DNA of 16,645 nt from assembly GCF_946479605.1 (NCBI RefSeq), contig NZ_CAMLGT010000050.1, positions 1-16,645 on the forward strand. The letters run 5' to 3'. The notes under the pieces are model-generated. The model saw only the letters and a list, made by a program, of their open reading frames with translations, had not been told where the DNA came from and searched no databases. This DNA comes from an uncultured Lacibacter sp. (GTDB taxonomy: Bacteria > Bacteroidota > Bacteroidia > Chitinophagales > Chitinophagaceae). Every line of letters starts with the position of its first letter. Positions within the stretch are counted from its first letter, which is position 1. The translations under genes and the position numbers were made by a program. Of the stretch, positions 13,858-16,645 are shown piece after piece.

Positions 13858-14463
13858 ATGAACTTTTGGTTAGTCCTTATACCGGTTATTTCAGCGTTTA
13901 TTGGATGGGTTACCAACTGGGTAGCCATCAAAATGCTTTTTCATCCACGTAATCCTGTGAATGTGCTGGGCATTCGTATCCAGGGTATTTTTCCAAAACG
14001 GCAGGAACAGTTTGCAGAAAAACTGGGGCGGCTGGTTGGGCAGGAGCTGTTGTCCTTCAATGATATTGAAGAAAAGATAAGCAGCCCTGAAAACCTGAAA
14101 AAAGTGCTGCCAATGGTTGAAACGCACATCGATACGTTTCTTCGGGTAAAACTCAGCAACAGTATGCCCATGATCGCTATGTTTATTGGCGACAAAACCA
14201 TTGAAAAGCTGAAAGGAGTTTTCATGGAAGAGCTGGAAGAACTGTTTCCGCAGCTAATGAAAAATTATAGCGGCACACTTAAACAGCAACTTGATCTTGA
14301 ACAGATTGTAAGTGAAAAAGTAAAAGCCTTCTCCAGCGATAAATTAGAATCGATCCTTTACCAGGTAATGGCCAAAGAATTCCGTTTTGTGGAGATCATT
14401 GGCGCCGTACTCGGCTTTCTTATTGGCTTATTACAGGTAGCCATCACCCTTCTTACGCAATAA
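13858..14463 (+). CDS. DUF445-family membrane protein
   Basis: The 201-aa product has the hallmarks of DUF445 (YheB/YjiN-like) proteins. The N-terminal membrane helix runs LVLIPVISAFIGWVTNWVAI (5-24), with GW-TNW-AIKMLFHP, followed by a PKRQE turn (46-50). A long charged, helical middle lies outside the membrane, and a second hydrophobic helix is at the C-terminus (about 180-199). The family function is not established; it is a small inner-membrane protein with both ends anchored. It starts 100 bases from the divergent tRNA-His. The sequence before the ATG has TTCTTTGCAG (13837-13846), a partial -7 match. The downstream OMP gene starts 136 bases later on the same strand and probably has its own signals. 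Confidence 0.87.
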   Translation: MNFWLVLIPVISAFIGWVTNWVAIKMLFHPRNPVNVLGIRIQGIFPKRQEQFAEKLGRLVGQELLSFNDIEEKISSPENLKKVLPMVETHIDTFLRVKLSNSMPMIAMFIGDKTIEKLKGVFMEELEELFPQLMKNYSGTLKQQLDLEQIVSEKVKAFSSDKLESILYQVMAKEFRFVEIIGAVLGFLIGLLQVAITLLTQ

Positions 14464-14497
14464 TTTCCACTCATCACAATCAAAAACAAGCTGGCGA

Positions 14498-14520
14498 ACG
14501 TTTTGCCGTCTAAAACGGTT
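14498..14520. promoter_or_regulatory. Imperfect palindrome upstream of the OMP receptor gene
   Basis: CGTTTT (14499-14504) and AAAACG (14512-14517) are inverted around GCCGTCT, with flanking AA and GTT extending the symmetry imperfectly. No T-run follows, so it is a poor terminator of the DUF445 gene. It could be an operator or RNA hairpin, but this is speculative. Confidence 0.3.
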
Positions 14521-14599
14521 AAACATACACTCATACTAAATGATGTTAGCAATTAATGATTTACGCAGAAGTTTGCGCCTCAATTTTAAATTAAGCAGC

Positions 14600-16645
14600 A
14601 TGAGATTTATCCTCAGTTTATTAACCCTTATCCTCAGTTTACAATTATCCGCACAAATGCCTGGCGGTGGCCGGCCCGGTGGTGGTCAAATGAACGTTGG
14701 TCGTTTTTACGGAAAAATTGTGGATGCTAAAACGAACAAACCGATTGATGCTGCATCTGTTCAGCTTTATCAAAACCGTGTTGACACTGCCACCAAACAA
14801 CGAAAAGATGTGTTGGTAAACGGCCAGTTAACAAAAGCAAATGGCGATTTTAGCCTTGAAGGTTTAAGCCCGATGGGTAATTATAAATTAATGATTACAG
14901 CTATTGGGTTTAAAACAATTGAACAAACGATCAACTTTGGTTTAAAACCCGGTCTTTCGCCTGAAGAAATGATGAATATGGTGGATAAAGATCTTGGCAA
15001 CATCAAATTAGAAGCTGATGTACAACAACTGAGCGAAGTAGTTGTAACAGCAGAAAAACCAACCTTACAATTAGGTATCGATCGCAAAATATTTAATGTT
15101 GAAAAGAACATTGTATCACAAGGTGGTACCGGTGTGGATGTAATGCGTAACGTACCCACGGTAAATGTTGATATTGACGGTAACATTACCATGCGTAACA
15201 GTGCTCCGCAAATTTTTGTAGATGGCCGTCCAACAGTATTAACACTTGACCAGATCCCTGCTGATGCAATTCAGAGTATTGAACTCATCACAAACCCTTC
15301 TGCAAAGTATGATGCAAGTGGTGGCCAGTCTGCCATTATCAACATTGTATTAAAGAAGAACCGTCGTGTAGGTTACAGCGGCAGCGTACGTGCAGGTGTA
15401 GATATGCGTGGCCGTTTCAATGGCGGTGGCGATATTAATATCCGCCAAGGCAAAGTAAACTTCTTTGCTAACATTGGTTTAAACCAACGTAAAGGCATTG
15501 GCTTTGGCGAAACAGACCGTAATAATTTTGGTGAACAAACAGCCAATAAACTTTATACCCGCAACCGTAACATCAGCGAAGGGATGTTCAACTTTGGCCG
15601 TGCAGGTTTCGACTTTTTGATCGATAACAGAAATACACTCACCATTGCAGGCAATTTTGGCGGAGGTAATTTTGATATGCTTGATCAAAACTATATACGT
15701 TACGATTCTGCTTATGCCACACCTAAAACCATTTACGAATACCGTGAAACAAACGGTATGAGTAAATTCAGAAATGCAGGTGCAACTTTAAGCTACAAAT
15801 ACAATTTCCCACGTGCAGGAAAAGAATTAACAGCCGATATCAACTACAATAAAAGCCGCAGCGAAAACGGACAGTCAATTGATTTCACTAAGTGGTACGA
15901 TAAGGACTGGACCAATGTTTATATTCCTAAACAAAACCAGGGCAACGATGCAGGTGGCAACAACACCTTCCTTGTAGCTCAAATGGACTATACCGATCCT
16001 ATTAATGAAAACATGAAAGTTGAAGGTGGTTTGCGTACACAGATCAGGTATTTCGAAAGCTTCCAGAATGTTTCTTACAACGGCGTATATCAGCCCGAGT
16101 TAAGTAACCGCTTTAAGTATGTTGATTATGTACACGCAGCTTATGCAAGTTTTTCGCAAAAGTTCAAGAAAGCAAATCTGAACTACCAGGTTGGTTTGCG
16201 TGTTGAAAGCTCAAAATATGATGGCGAGCAGGTTGGCAAACCGGGTCGTTTTGAAAACCAGTTCCCATTAGCGTTGTTCCCAAGCGTGTTCTTATCAAAA
16301 GGACTTGAAGGAAAACAAGATTTACAATTGAATTACAGCCGTCGTATCAACCGTCCAAGCTTCTTCCAGTTGTTACCGAATACTGATATCAGCGACATCT
16401 TTAACTACCAGACAGGTAATCCTAACCTGAAACCTGAGTTTACCAACTCACTGGAGTTAACGTATCAAAAAACATACGGTGAAAAGAACAATACTTTTCT
16501 TGCCACTTTGTTTGGTAAACAAACCAACAATCTTATTTCACGTTACCAGAACAGAGAACAGATTGGTGATACAAAAGACAGTGCCATCATCAGTACATGG
16601 GTAAACGCCGACAGAAGTTATGCTGCCGGTCTTGAATTGGTATTC
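14600..16645 (+). CDS. Outer-membrane beta-barrel receptor (TonB-dependent type), 3' end missing
   Basis: The reading frame is open for 682 codons and leaves the window without a stop. A signal peptide MRFILSLLTLILSLQLSAQ leads to a Gly/Pro linker (20-31). A carboxypeptidase-regulatory-like domain follows (about 35-115; GKIVDAKTNKPIDAASVQLY). After LSEVVVTAEKP (144-154) comes a plug-like domain (about 160-252) with IFVDGRP, IPADAIQSIELITNPSAKYD and GGQSAIINIVLKK. Beta-strand-rich barrel sequence follows, including SRRINRPSFFQLLP and TGNPNLKPEFTNSLEL, typical of the OMP_b-brl_3 group of SusC-like/TonB-dependent receptors. It would sit in the outer membrane and import or bind an unknown substrate. 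No SusD-like partner is visible here. An in-frame ATG at 14540 would bury the signal peptide, so 14600 is preferred. Confidence 0.9.
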   Translation, partial: MRFILSLLTLILSLQLSAQMPGGGRPGGGQMNVGRFYGKIVDAKTNKPIDAASVQLYQNRVDTATKQRKDVLVNGQLTKANGDFSLEGLSPMGNYKLMITAIGFKTIEQTINFGLKPGLSPEEMMNMVDKDLGNIKLEADVQQLSEVVVTAEKPTLQLGIDRKIFNVEKNIVSQGGTGVDVMRNVPTVNVDIDGNITMRNSAPQIFVDGRPTVLTLDQIPADAIQSIELITNPSAKYDASGGQSAIINIVLKKNRRVGYSGSVRAGVDMRGRFNGGGDINIRQGKVNFFANIGLNQRKGIGFGETDRNNFGEQTANKLYTRNRNISEGMFNFGRAGFDFLIDNRNTLTIAGNFGGGNFDMLDQNYIRYDSAYATPKTIYEYRETNGMSKFRNAGATLSYKYNFPRAGKELTADINYNKSRSENGQSIDFTKWYDKDWTNVYIPKQNQGNDAGGNNTFLVAQMDYTDPINENMKVEGGLRTQIRYFESFQNVSYNGVYQPELSNRFKYVDYVHAAYASFSQKFKKANLNYQVGLRVESSKYDGEQVGKPGRFENQFPLALFPSVFLSKGLEGKQDLQLNYSRRINRPSFFQLLPNTDISDIFNYQTGNPNLKPEFTNSLELTYQKTYGEKNNTFLATLFGKQTNNLISRYQNREQIGDTKDSAIISTWVNADRSYAAGLELVF

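Noticed and set aside
14540..14599. In-frame ATG codons at 14540 and 14543 extending the outer-membrane receptor by 20 residues
   Set aside because: They would place a charged segment before a textbook signal peptide; ATG at 14600 gives a normal Sec signal.

Overview
The window looks like a chromosomal housekeeping segment of a Bacteroidota bacterium, most probably family Chitinophagaceae (inferred, not proven). The evidence is: several TAnnTTTG (-7 type) promoters of the Bacteroidota kind close to start codons, an almost complete lack of Shine-Dalgarno sequences, the order rpmB-rpmG-DUF4295-ftsY, a GH3-type protein, a lysine-rich histone-like protein, and a SusC-like/OMP_b-brl_3 type outer-membrane receptor.

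Layout. The left edge (1-61, minus strand) is the 5' end of a tmRNA gene (ssrA). Next is a plus-strand gene for an unusual MutS-family ATPase with predicted membrane segments (243-2045). It converges, across a bidirectional terminator, on a minus-strand group: a GH3 acyl-adenylase-like gene, dxr (isoprenoid synthesis) and rseP (site-2 protease). From a strong promoter at about 6483-6514 the plus strand carries rplU, rpmA and a 54-residue Lys/Ala/Pro histone-like protein, ended by a strong hairpin. The opposing minus-strand group is rpmB-rpmG-DUF4295-ftsY (two ribosomal proteins, a small Bacteroidota-specific protein and the SRP receptor), with a terminator-like hairpin just before ftsY. An OsmC-family gene diverges from rpmB. 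It is followed by canonical mutS (865 aa), an AraC-family regulator, a minus-strand tRNA-His with its own promoter and terminator, a DUF445 membrane protein, and the first 682 codons of an outer-membrane beta-barrel receptor that runs off the right edge.

Functionally the window is dominated by translation and its quality control (tmRNA, L21, L27, L28, L33, tRNA-His), protein targeting and envelope proteostasis (FtsY, RseP), DNA repair and nucleoid genes (MutS, the MutS-like ATPase, the histone-like protein) and isoprenoid precursor synthesis (Dxr). I see no prophage, IS element, CRISPR array or defence island. The less ordinary items are the membrane-associated MutS homologue flanked by heptanucleotide tandem repeats, a perfect 39-bp duplication in the histone-like gene, wobble-dependent one-strand hairpins acting as terminators, and a -7 box so close to the mutS start codon that a leaderless mRNA is predicted. 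No clearly new multi-gene system is evident.
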